The notes under the pieces are model-generated. The model did not search any database, had not been told where the DNA came from, and saw nothing but the letters and a program-made list of their open reading frames with translations. Of a stretch of 64,000 bases of DNA, positions 7,722 to 17,586 are shown one piece after another. The position numbers were made by a program, and so were the translations under genes. The first letter of the stretch is position 1, and the number at the start of each line of letters is the position of its first letter. Source of the DNA: Roseiflexus sp. (lineage in GTDB: Bacteria > Chloroflexota > Chloroflexia > Chloroflexales > Roseiflexaceae); contig JANXAL010000045.1 in assembly GCA_025062325.1 (NCBI GenBank), positions 62,001-126,000 of the forward strand. The letters run 5' to 3'.

Positions 7722-10700
7722 ATGGCCCGGCCGACCCTGACCGAACGCTGTTTCGCCGTTTGCGTCGGCGTGAATGAGTACCACCCCGACGCCGGGTTGA
7801 GCGCGCTCCGCTACGCCGAGAATGACGCAAAAGCGGTTGATGCGCTGCTCGGCGATCTGGGCGTGCCGCCGGAGCAGCGCCGCCTGCTCTGCGGCGCTGA
7901 GGCGACGCTGGAAAACATCAACGCCGCCCTCGATGATCTGTTCATCAACCGCCCCGGTCCCAATGACCTGCTAATCTTTTACTACGCCGGTCACGGTGTG
8001 CCGGTCAGTTTCGACGACGCTGACCCAGAGGTGTTCCTTGCCTCCTGGGATTTCAACCGCGATCAGCTTCAGACAAAGTCATTTCGGCGCAAGCAATCGC
8101 TGAGCCTCGCGCGCCTGCGCACAGACTACTTCGAGGGCGAGGGTTCGCGCAAGCGGCTGTTCATCTTCGACAGTTGCTACAGCGGCGATTTCCTCGGTCC
8201 TGGCTACCGTGACGATGGCGTGAGGCTGGTGCTCAACGAGGTGCGCCGCCTGCTGCCCGGCGATGCGACGGGTCGCGTGGCGCTTGCCAGTTGCCTGGCG
8301 ACCCAGCGGGCGCGCGAGGACGAGGCGCTGAACCACGGGCGGATGACGTACTATCTGCTGCGGGCGCTGCGCGGCGACGACCCGGACGCCCGTGAGTCCG
8401 ACGGTTGGGTGACGGTGCAGAGCCTGCACAGCTACCTGGCGCGCAAATTGGAGCCATCCCAGCACCCGGTGCTCAGCGGCCAGTTCACCCGCATGCCGCT
8501 GGTGCGCTTCGACCCGCCGGCGCAGCCGCCCCCGCCGCCGCCCCTTGACCCCGGCGCGTACCTGCAACGGGTGATCGACCTCAACCGGCAGATCGACCTG
8601 CGCGGGTTGGGGGGACCGGTGGAGAAACTGCCGCTCGAACGGGTCTATATTGCGCTGAAAGCCGATGCCGCGCCGCCTGCCGAACGCCGTGCCGCCGCCG
8701 GGTATGTGCAGCAACTCATGCAGACCCTGGCGCTCGATGCGATCGATCCGTACCAGAAGCAGACGCAGATCCGCCGCGCGCTGGCGCGCGGCGACCCGAT
8801 CGCGCTGAGCCTGCTGCGCCGATCCGACGAAGGCGATGACAGACTTCTGCCCGACGGACGCCCTGCCCGCCTCAACCTGGGCGAACTGCTGGCGCGCGAA
8901 CGGTGGGCTGTGCTGCTCGGCGATCCCGGCGCCGGCAAGACGACGCTGGTGCGCTGGGCGGCGCTCACGTTTGCGCAGGCGTTGCAGGCAGGGCGTGAGC
9001 GCGTGATTGTGCCGGCGGCGCAGGTGCACGCCGATGCCGATGACCCCGACCGGCTGCCGGATGTCGATCTCGGTCCTGCGCGCCTGCCGGTGCTGCTGCG
9101 CCTCGCCGACTACGAAGCTGCGCGCTGGCAAGACGGGCGCGACACCAGCCTGACGATTGCCGACTATCTCGGTCGCCAGCCGTGGCAGGGACAGCCGTTG
9201 TTCACCGACCCGGAGCGTGGTCGGAAGCTGCTGCACCAGGCGCTCAACGAGGGGCGGGCGCTCGTCCTGTGCGACGGTCTCGACGAGATTACCGATCAGA
9301 CCCGCCGCGGGCGGGTGGTGGATGCGCTGATTGCATTTATCCGCGAGTATGTGCGCGATCCGGAGAGCAACGCCTGCCCCGCTGATGAGGAGCGCGCTAT
9401 CGGCGGGATCGCTGCGACGCCACCGGTCGAGCGTGGCGGCAACCAGATCATCATCACCAGCCGGATCGTCGGCTACTATCTGGCGCCGCTGCCCGCCGCC
9501 ATGCCGCACTACACCGTCGCCGAGCTGAGCGACGCCGCCATTCGCCGTTTCTGCGCGGCGTAGGGCGCGGCAGTGGCGGAGCAGACCGGCGACGCGACTC
9601 TGCCGGAGCGCGTGGCGGCGCTGGCGCAGGCGCTGGTTGATCGGCAGCGCCCCGATCTGCGTGAGCTGGCTGGCAACCCGCTGCTGCTCACTGCGCTGGT
9701 GGCGCAGTACGGCGCAACGCCGGGCGAACTGCCCCGCCGCCGGATCGAAGTGTACGACCGGGTGGCTGACGCCTTTCTCAAGCAACGTCCCGATGCACTC
9801 AAAGCGGCTGGCATCAATCGCAGCGAATTGCGCTACGCGCTGGCGCAGGTCGCGCTGCGGCTGCACGCCGATCCCGGCCATCCCACCGGATTTATCGAAC
9901 AGGACGAGCTGCGCGAATGGCTGACCGACGCGCTGAAGGCGATTGCCGCCACGCCGGAAAAGCGGCGGCGGGCGCCGATTGACGCCGACAGTATTATCGC
10001 GTATGTGCGCGAATACGGCGGTCTGTTTATGGAGCGTGGCGAGGGCATTTACGCCTTCCTCCACCGCAGCTTCCAGGAGTACTTTGCTGCGCTGGCGCTG
10101 AGCTGGGACCCCGAAGAGGCGACGCCGGACATCATTGCCCGCCTCGACGACCCGGCATGGCACGAGGTGTTGATCCTCGCCGTCGCCGACATCAGCCGGA
10201 CGAAGCCGCCGCTGGTTGCGCTGATGCGGGCGCTGCTGGCCGCCCCCGAACCGGCGCCGGGTCCGCTGCCGCGCAATGCCCTGTTCATCGCCCGCTGTGC
10301 TGGCGAGCTGATCCACCCGCCGCCGGAGGATGTGGTGGAAGAAACGGTGGCGCAGCTTATCGCTGCCTGCGCCCCGCGCGCATGGCCCGCCAGCGAGTCC
10401 GATGATGCGCCTGAACCGCTGCGCGACGCGGCAGTGACGGCGCTGAAGCAACTCTGGTCGCTGCCTGGCGCAGCGCGCAGCATTGCCCGCATGCTCAGCG
10501 CCGCCAACCCGGCGCAGCGCTTTGCCGCCGCTGATCTGCTGCTGGCAGGCGAACTTACCCATCCTGACCTCGTACCGGCGCTGATCGCCGCTGCCCGCGA
10601 TTACCTCGAACCAGTGGCAGTCATTCTCGTTGCCATCGAACTGCACGCTGAGTCCCATCCAGACGCCTTCACGCCGGTGTTGCTGCCGCTGCGCGGCTGG

Positions 10701-13244
10701 CTGCGCTCCGGCAAGGATGAGATCGATCCGGCGTGGCGCCTGCTGATCCGCGCCGTCTACACCCCGGCGTGGCGCGCGCCGGATGTCCCGCTCAGCGCCG
10801 ATGAGATCCTGCTCGACTCGCCGCTCACGCCGCTGCTTGAACCGCTCTGGCGGCAGCGCGCGGACCGCGCTGCCCTGATTGCCGCGCTGAAGGCTCACCG
10901 CGCTGCAGCGACCGACCCGGCGCTGGCGCGCGACCTGGCGCTGGCGCTGAGTGTGCTGACGAATGACGACTGGAGCGATCTGCCAGCGCCAGAGCGGCAG
11001 GCTGTGGCAGTGCGCATCACCTGGCGCTGGCTGAGCACAACCGTGCATCTGGCGGAAAAGCTCGACCGCACCCTCGCCCGCGCCCGCGACTTCGACCGCA
11101 ACCGCGCCCTCAACCTTGCCAGCGACCGCGCCCTCGTCCGCGCCCTCGCCCGCTCTCGCGACTTCGACCGCGACCGCGCCCTCGTCCGCGCCCTCGCCCG
11201 CGCCCTCGTCCGTGACCGTACCCTCGCCCGCGCCCTCGCCCGCCCCTTCGCCCGCTTCCTTGACCGTGCCCGCGCCCGCGCCCTCGTCCGCGACTACGAC
11301 CACGACCGCGACCGCGACCACTGGAATGAGATCTGCGATGAGATTGCGCAAGTGCTGGATCAGGCTGAGTCAGCAGCCGATGCCGGCGACCGTCCTGCCA
11401 TTGCACAGGCGCGAGCGGCGCTGTACGATGTGCGGGCGCTGGCGACAGAGAGCGGGTTCAATGAGTGGTCAATGGCGACGAATACCCTGGCGGACGAGGT
11501 GGAGCGCCACGCTGCGGCGCCAGCAGCGCTTAGCGGACGCGGCCGGGTGAGGCTGACGGCGACGACGCCTGACCCTGCTGCCTCGCTGACACCAGCGCTG
11601 CGTGCGGCATTGCAGTTGCCCGATGACAATGATCCAGGGCGCAGCGCCGCGCTGGAGCGGGTGCGGGACTGGCTCACGTCTGATGATCCGGTCGCGCGTG
11701 CCAGCGCCGGGTTGCTGCTACTCGAAGCGGGTGAGCGCGCACCGAAACACGTCACCGCTGCGCTCGACCTGCTGACCAGCCCGCACGATCTCTTCCGCTA
11801 CCGCGCTTACCGGGCGCTGGTGCGTGACACTGATGCCGACGAATGGCCGCTTCCGGCGATCAAAACGCTGGCGCGGGTGGCTCTGGGGCAGCACGGACGC
11901 GCAGACGCCCCGGCTGGCGAGGCTTATCTGCGTGAGATGTATGCCGGTTGGGCGCTGGACCGAATCAGGCATACCCGCGCCGACTGGATTGTGGAGTGGA
12001 TCGCACGGTCTGACGCTGGCGATCCGGTCAGTCGCCGTATTCTCAGATCGATCCACCGCCTCGCCGACGAGTGCTGGTCCCCCTTGCTGGACGGCCTGCG
12101 CACCGCCGGTCCCGCTACACAGGACGCGATCCTCGACTCGCTCTCCTGGCTGTTGCAGAATACGCCGCCTGACCATCCACACCTGCCAGTGGCGGTCGAT
12201 GCGCTGCTCGACCTGAGCGCCGCGCCGGCGCCGGTCGGACCGGCGGCGCTGCGGGCGCTCGGATCTGCCCGCGCCCTCAGCGCAGAACAGGCGGCGCGGC
12301 TCTGCCGGCTGGCGGAACAGCCTGATCCGCCGGAGGCGCTATGGGCAACCCTGGCGCGCCTGAGCGCGCTGCCGGATGCTGATGCGATCAATGCCGCCCT
12401 CGCCGCCGCACCGGATACATCCGCTGTGCGCGCTGCGCGGGTGCGGCAGGTTGTGCAGCGGTACTCTATCGCGCCAGAAAAACTGGCGGGGATTGCGCCG
12501 GAACCACGCGACCGCCTCGCCGCGCTGCTGGCGGCGGGGACGGATAACGATGTGTGGGGTGATTACCACGAGCGGATTGCTGATGCCATCCGCGATCTGC
12601 TTACTGCACATGATGACCTGCTACCGGAGTTGCTCACACTGCTGCACGCACCGCTCACCGATGAGACCTGGCCCGCGCAGCGCATCGCGCTGGCGGCGCT
12701 GGCGCAATGCGCTGCGGCGATGCCGGAGCGCTTCAATGACCTCGCCGCCACATCTGATCTGGTCACGCTGCTGCTGGCAATCACCGCGCATCCGCACAGT
12801 TTCAGCGCCCGACGCTTTGCAATCATTGCCCTCGCCGCGCTGCGCGAGATCAACGCCGACGTGCTGGCGGCGCTCTTCCGGCTGGCTGGTGATACGGCAA
12901 CAGTGCAGGACGATGTAATCGCTGCGGCGCAGCGGCTCAACCGGCTGCACCCTGCGCTCGGCGAACGGTTGCCGGAGGAATTAGTGCAGGCGCTCACCGG
13001 CGAGAGCGCCATCCGCGCCTATGTCGCGGCGCAGGTGCTCGAGGCGCTCGGCGCCTCGGCGGCGACGATGATCACGCCCGGTCTGCGCCGTCAGATCGTG
13101 ACAGTGCTCGCCGACGCTCTCCGCGACCCGCGCAGCCGGCGCAGCGTCTGGCGCTGGGATGGCGACGACATCAAGGAAGACGGCACGCTCGACCAGCACT
13201 TCTACCGGGCGCTGCTGCGGGTGGCGGGGTTCCGGGTGGAGTGA
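7722..13244 (+). pseudogene. Caspase-NACHT-HEAT-like STAND protein interrupted by an in-frame TAG
   Basis: Two open segments (7722-9563 and 9564-13244) lie in the same frame, separated only by TAG at 9561-9563. Read through, the product would be 1840 aa. Residues 1-270 form a caspase-like peptidase (family C14) with catalytic His91 in YYAGHG and Cys152 in FDSCYSG. Next is a Pro-rich linker, then a NACHT NTPase with Walker A GDPGAGKTT (about 400-408) and Walker B LVLCDGLDEI (about 518). The stop falls inside the NACHT helical region at FCAA*GAAVAEQ, where relatives carry an aromatic residue, usually Trp; TGG to TAG is one base change. The second segment continues without loss (NPLLLTALV, FLHRSFQEYFAAL), then a low-complexity Arg/Ala/Asp/Leu region and HEAT-like repeats that would act as sensor. 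Alternative start for the second half: GTG 9573. Confidence 0.8.
11080..11330 (+). repeat. Internal hexamer-based tandem repeats in the STAND gene
   Basis: DNA built from recurrent CTCGCC/CGCGCC/CTCGTC/CGCGAC hexamers. It encodes alternating segments such as DRALVRALARALVRD and ARARDFDRNRAL. The period is a multiple of three, so copy-number changes keep the frame. Located between the NACHT module and the C-terminal HEAT-like region. Confidence 0.7.
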
Positions 13245-13490
13245 AGCGACGGTCACGTGGGAGGCGTGATAGGACACGGATTCACACGGATCGAGATGGA
13301 TGTGCACGGATTGGAGGTAAGAGCACAACCTCCGCGCCTTTGCGCCTTTGGGTGCGATCAACAGCCTTCAACCTTCCCACTCTCGCGCCGTCATCCCCCA
13401 AGACCCTTGAGGTCAGGCGCACCCCCGCCGCAGGCGCGGATCATTTCGCCGCTGACGTTCCATCGCAAAACAGGGTCACCGGCGAAGACC
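13245..13490. repeat. Mixed dispersed repeats between STAND gene and SPOUT gene
   Basis: At 13273-13313 there is a left half-copy of the CACGGAT palindrome. At 13330-13360 there is a CGCCTTTGCGCCTTTGGG phrase. At 13395-13490 there is an ACCCTTGAGGTC element with its inverted partner (ACCTCAAGGGTCGGG, about 13488-13502). No gene. Confidence 0.55.
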
Positions 13491-14819
13491 TCAAGGGTCG
13501 GGTACGTTCCCACCTTCAACGTTCAACGTTCCCACCTTCAACCTTCGCCGCACGATTTCATACAAAATCACCCCCGCCGCCACGCCAACGTTCAATGAGT
13601 CCTGACCGGGCGCCATGGGGATGCGCACGAGCGATGAGCAGGCTGCCATCGTTGCACCGGTCAGACCCTCGGTTTCGTTGCCGACGATGACCGCCAGCGG
13701 GAGGGGCAGCTCGGCGTCGTACAGGGTGCGCTCGACGTTGCCGGTCGCACCGACGACGTGGATGCCCTGCGCGCGCAGTTGCCCGATCCAGGCGGGCAGA
13801 TCGGCGCAGGCGTAGATCGGGATGCGCCCCACGGCACCGCGCGCAGCGCGCACGCATTCGCGGTGGAGCGGGTCGGCGCCGCTGCCTGCCACAACCACCG
13901 CCTCGACCCCGGCAGCATCGGCAGTGCGCAGCGTCATGCCCAGGTTTTCGGGGTTGTTAATCTGCTCCGTCACCAGAATGACGGCGCGCCTGCCGGGGCG
14001 GTAGTCGGCGACATCGCGCACCCGCCCCCAGATCGCGGTGATGACGGCGGGGATCGGGCGGGTGGGGGTGATCAGTCCCATCAGACCTTCGGAAATGCGG
14101 TAGGCGGGCACACCTAGGTCCGCCGCGCGCTGGAGCAGCGCCGCGCCCTCCGGGTCACGCAGCAATTCGCCGGTGTAGAACAGGTCCTCGACCGGCAGAT
14201 CGTCGAGGGCGCGGGAGGCGAGGAGGGTTCCTTCGGCGAGGAACTGGCCGCGCGCGCGCCGCCCTGCCGCGTTGCCCAGGTCGCGTAAGCGGGCGACAAT
14301 CGGATCCCTGGCGCTGCTGAGGGTCTGCCCGCCAGCCGGGGGCGGCAGGGCGGCGCGCGCCAGGGGCGGACCACGAAACAGGGCGTCGTCGTCGATGGCG
14401 GGGAGCGCCCCGCTGCCGCGACGCACGCCGAGAAACAGATGAATGCCGGGGTACCTCAACGGCGGACGCGGCACAACCTCGCGCCCGTCGAACAGTTCGG
14501 CGAGCGTTGGCAGCGTCCACGCGCCAGCCGCCAGGAACAGCAGCACATCGCCGCGCGGCGCAGCGAGCAGGAGATCGCGCAACGCGCGTTCGTGCACGGC
14601 AACGACCAGCGCGCGCGTTGTGGCGGCAACGTGCGTTTCTGGCCGGTACGCCAGCACGCCGTCGATAGTTCCCCACCCCGACGCGAGCACACGCACCGCC
14701 GCGCTGCCGGCATCGAAGACGCTGGCGACCAGGGCGTCGTGTTCAGCATAGTATTCCCGGCGCAGCAGGTCGATCAGCGCCGATCGGGCGGCGTCCAGGT
14801 TTTCGATGACGACAGCCAC
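13491..14819 (-). CDS. TrmH/SpoU-family RNA 2'-O-methyltransferase with extra N-terminal domain
   Basis: A 442-aa protein, GTG start. The C-terminal 260 residues are a SPOUT methyltransferase: a substrate-binding subdomain (GNAAGRRARGQFLAEGTLL), then the three knot motifs NNPENLGMTLRTADAAGV, VIVGNETEGL and IPMAPGQDSLNVGVAAGVIL. It would methylate ribose in rRNA or tRNA using SAM. About 160 N-terminal residues (from MAVVIENLDAARSALIDLL) are not part of the usual TrmH protein and were not recognised; an acetyltransferase-like fold is one possibility. The last codons (KVGTLNVEGGNVPDP) are read from the GTTCAACGTTCCC and CTCAAGGGTC repeats, so the natural C-terminus has been extended or replaced by repeat DNA. 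Confidence 0.88.
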   Translation of the reverse strand: MAVVIENLDAARSALIDLLRREYYAEHDALVASVFDAGSAAVRVLASGWGTIDGVLAYRPETHVAATTRALVVAVHERALRDLLLAAPRGDVLLFLAAGAWTLPTLAELFDGREVVPRPPLRYPGIHLFLGVRRGSGALPAIDDDALFRGPPLARAALPPPAGGQTLSSARDPIVARLRDLGNAAGRRARGQFLAEGTLLASRALDDLPVEDLFYTGELLRDPEGAALLQRAADLGVPAYRISEGLMGLITPTRPIPAVITAIWGRVRDVADYRPGRRAVILVTEQINNPENLGMTLRTADAAGVEAVVVAGSGADPLHRECVRAARGAVGRIPIYACADLPAWIGQLRAQGIHVVGATGNVERTLYDAELPLPLAVIVGNETEGLTGATMAACSSLVRIPMAPGQDSLNVGVAAGVILYEIVRRRLKVGTLNVEGGNVPDP

Positions 14820-15564
14820 ACGTTCTGTCCTTTTGTAACTGTTCGCGCTCTTCCTGGAAGCATGGGCGTTATGCGCGGCGTCTGGAGGCAGGGCGCCGCG
14901 CGTTGGCGCTTGCTGAGGCCATTCCGCCGCTTCTTCTTTTCGGGGGCTGCTCTCGAACCTCCGTTTTGGGCGACCAGGGGCATCGTTGACCCCAACTGTG
15001 ATGGATTCTGAACAAATATTCCGCTACCCGCTCACCGCCTGGCGCCTGATGGAGTTTGAACAAATATTCCGCGATCCACCTACCCGCCTGGCGCCTAAAG
15101 TCGCGGGCTACGGTTGCGAAGCCCGCCACTATAAGCGGATGAAGTTTCTCGAAGACCCTAACGGTTCTTCCTTCTGCACTCAACGGGCACAGACGATTGT
15201 CCAGCGCATTTGTCGTTGAGTATAGCACAATCGGTGGGTGATGACCGCAGTACAACTGACAGTCACGCGGGTGGTAGGGGGCAGCATCCCGGTCGGTTAG
15301 CGGCGCTCGAGGATTCGCAGGCGATCCAGGTCATGAGCACAGGTGACGGTCATCACCCAGGCGATAATGGGCGACATCCCGGTCGGTCGGCGAAACACAG
15401 GCATTCGCAGGCGATCCAGGTCAGTGAGCACAGGTGACGGTCATCACCGGGGCGGCATGCGGTTAGGAAGCAAAATGCCAGCATCAGCAGGCAACTTGCC
15501 CTCATCACTCATCACTCATCACTCGTCACTCATCACTCGTCACTGACAGCGGCAACGCTACGGG
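14820..15564. repeat. Long gap with two tandem duplications and shared repeats
   Basis: No supported gene in 745 bp. Contents: a duplicated 15-bp phrase GAACAAATATTCCGC at about 15009 and 15057 (period 48) followed by related CGCCTGGCGCCT text; the GCGGGCTACGGTTGCGAAGCCCGC module near 15101; a 90-bp tandem duplication beginning CATCCCGGTCGGT at 15285 and 15375; and a run of CATCACTCATCACTCGTCACT units at about 15500-15545. Confidence 0.6.
15285..15450. repeat. 90-bp tandem duplication
   Basis: CATCCCGGTCGGT begins at 15285 and again at 15375. Both copies continue with GGATTCGCAGGCGATCCAGG or GGCATTCGCAGGCGATCCAGG and then GAGCACAGGTGACGGTCATC. The second copy ends near 15450. A fragment of the opening phrase is seen near 59728. 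Confidence 0.75.
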
Positions 15565-16290
15565 TCACCGGCTGCCAATGGCGCGCACTGGGCGCGTGAC
15601 GGCGCGCGCGGCGCGGGCAAGCCCCCGGCGGGCGCGCAAGCTTGCGACGGCGGCATAGTGCCCGGCAGCCCATGAGCGTCCGCCTGCCTGCACGTCGCCG
15701 CGGATGATCGCCTGCCGGAGGTCGTCAGCGGTGGTGCCGGGGAAGAGGGTGTAGCCAAGCCCCACGGTCGAAAAGTGGTGCGCATCGCTTCCGCCGCAGG
15801 CAGGCAGACCGAGCATGGCGGCAACAGATGCAGCGCGCGCATTCATGCCTGGCAACGGCAGGCTGGCGTTGAACGCCTCGACGCCATCGACGGGCCACGC
15901 CGGGTTGTCGCCGCCGCAGTAGCGGAGCAGGTTGGCGCCGAACGATGAAACCAGCCAGTCGAACGGGTGCGCAACGATGCAAAGTGCGCCCTGCTCGTGG
16001 GCAGCAGCAATCGTTTCGGGCGCGGGGCGTCCTGGAGGGAGCGCGCGCTCGAGAAACAACACCAGCAGGTGACCGTCGGCAGTGGACACTTCCTCGCCGA
16101 CAATGACCTCAACATCAAAGCCGCGCGCCATGCGCCGCGCCTCGAGCGCACCAGCGATCGTGTCGTGATCGGTAATGGCAATCACGCGCAACCCGATATG
16201 TTCGGCATATTCGAGCACCTGCGCGACCGAACTGTGCCCGTCGCTATAGCGGGTGTGAACGTGAATGTCTGCCCTGCTCCAGATTGTCAT
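15565..16290 (-). CDS. PHP-domain metal-dependent phosphoesterase
   Basis: A 241-aa PHP-superfamily hydrolase with all expected metal-binding motifs in order: DIHVHTRYSDG, ITDHDT, the Glu of VGEEVST, AHPFDW and GSDAHHF. Relatives act on nucleotide or sugar phosphates such as 3',5'-nucleoside bisphosphate (RNase AM/TrpH type), but the substrate is not decided by the sequence. Its start overlaps the stop of the upstream glycosyltransferase by 4 bp (ATGA), so it is the second gene of a two-gene operon. The basic C-terminal tail (RARRGLARAARAVTRPVRA) has no recognised function. Confidence 0.9.
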   Translation of the reverse strand: MTIWSRADIHVHTRYSDGHSSVAQVLEYAEHIGLRVIAITDHDTIAGALEARRMARGFDVEVIVGEEVSTADGHLLVLFLERALPPGRPAPETIAAAHEQGALCIVAHPFDWLVSSFGANLLRYCGGDNPAWPVDGVEAFNASLPLPGMNARAASVAAMLGLPACGGSDAHHFSTVGLGYTLFPGTTADDLRQAIIRGDVQAGGRSWAAGHYAAVASLRARRGLARAARAVTRPVRAIGSR

Positions 16291-17432
16291 GACCAGGCTC
16301 TCCTGAGCGCCAGCAGGCGCGGGCGCCAGCGCAATGCACGTCGATAATATCCCATCAGTTCGTCAAGCACCCGGGGCCAGGACCGCTGTTCAGCAGCGGC
16401 GCGACCCGCCTGCCCATACGCGCTGCTCAGCCCAGGGTTGGCGATCAGCCTGTTGACCGCTGTGCGCAAACTGTACGCCGACCCAGGTGCGAAGAAGACG
16501 CCGGTTTCTTCGTCCCGCACCAGGTCGATGACGCCGCCAGCGCGTGCGGCGACAACCGGAAGACCCGACGCCATCGCCTCCTGCACCACCTGTCCGAAGG
16601 TTTCGGTATCAGACGGGAAGACGAACACATCCGAACTGGCATACGCGACTGCCAGATCGTGCCCACTAAGAAAGCCAGTGAAAGTCACTGGCATGCCTGC
16701 AAACCGGCGTTCAAGCTGCGGTCGCGCTGGTCCATCGCCGACCAGTACCAACCGGACGCCCTCCATGCCGCGCAACGCTTCCGCCAGCAGATCGAGCCGT
16801 TTTTCGGCTGCCAGGCGTCCGACGTAGAGTAACACACGCTCGTCGGGGCGCGCTCCGATGGCGGTGCGCCAGTCGTCGCGCCGGTGCGCCGGGTGGAATC
16901 GGACGGTATCGACGCCACGACCCCAGAGGCGGAGACGCCGAAATCCGCGTTTGCGCAAATCTGCCAGAACAGCCGAGGAAGGGCACAGGGTGAGTGCACA
17001 GGCATTGTGGATCCAGCGCAGGTATGAATACGCCGCCTGGCGTAACGCTCCCAGCCCATAGTGGACACTGTACGCAGGCAGATCGGTGTGATACGTCGCG
17101 ATCGCGGGGATACGCAACTGTCGCGCAGCAAAACGCGCTGCCGGACCAAGAACCATTAATCCAGCAAGGTGAATGAGATCGGGGCGAAACTTTCGGAGCG
17201 CAGGTACGATGCCCGGTTGCGGCGGTGTAAAGCGGATGTCAGGGTAGAGCGGGAACGGAATGCCGCGCAATGGAATGATCTGTGCGCCTGCATAGCTTGC
17301 GGGAGCGCCCTGCGGCGCAAATAGCAGCGCTTCGTGCCCTTCGTTGTGCAGGTGTTCCAACAAGCGACACAGGGTCGTGACAATCCCGTTGACATTGGGC
17401 AGAAACGTCTCAGTAATCAGTGCTATCCGCAT
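16287..17432 (-). CDS. Glycosyltransferase family 4
   Basis: A 381-aa GT-B retaining glycosyltransferase. The N-terminal acceptor domain starts MRIALITETFLPNVNG and includes ATYHTDLPAYSVHYG. The C-terminal nucleotide-sugar domain has LYVGRLAAEKRLD and the EX7E-type motif in SDTETFGQVVQEAMASGLPVV. An in-frame upstream ATG at 17483 would add 17 Cys/Gly-rich residues, but ATG 17432 begins exactly at the conserved strand and has a GGAG-like site, so it was chosen. The overall pattern resembles the SqdX/MgtA/PimB group that glycosylates lipids. The acceptor is not established. Confidence 0.92.
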   Translation of the reverse strand: MRIALITETFLPNVNGIVTTLCRLLEHLHNEGHEALLFAPQGAPASYAGAQIIPLRGIPFPLYPDIRFTPPQPGIVPALRKFRPDLIHLAGLMVLGPAARFAARQLRIPAIATYHTDLPAYSVHYGLGALRQAAYSYLRWIHNACALTLCPSSAVLADLRKRGFRRLRLWGRGVDTVRFHPAHRRDDWRTAIGARPDERVLLYVGRLAAEKRLDLLAEALRGMEGVRLVLVGDGPARPQLERRFAGMPVTFTGFLSGHDLAVAYASSDVFVFPSDTETFGQVVQEAMASGLPVVAARAGGVIDLVRDEETGVFFAPGSAYSLRTAVNRLIANPGLSSAYGQAGRAAAEQRSWPRVLDELMGYYRRALRWRPRLLALRRAWS

Positions 17433-17586
17433 TCCTGCACTCCCACCTGACTGCTTGCCGCACCATCCACAACCATAGCACATCTGGATTGCGCTTTGAC
17501 TATGAGGGTGTTAACAGGAGGATAAGGGGAGGAAAAGAATGGGTTAGGGGTTACCCTGCCCACGCGGAACGTTCAACATTCAACGT

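Noticed and set aside
8079-11351. A 1090-codon open frame on the minus strand
   Set aside because: It is antisense to the caspase-NACHT gene. GC-rich codon use leaves the opposite frame open; its product has no motifs and is full of Arg/Gln.
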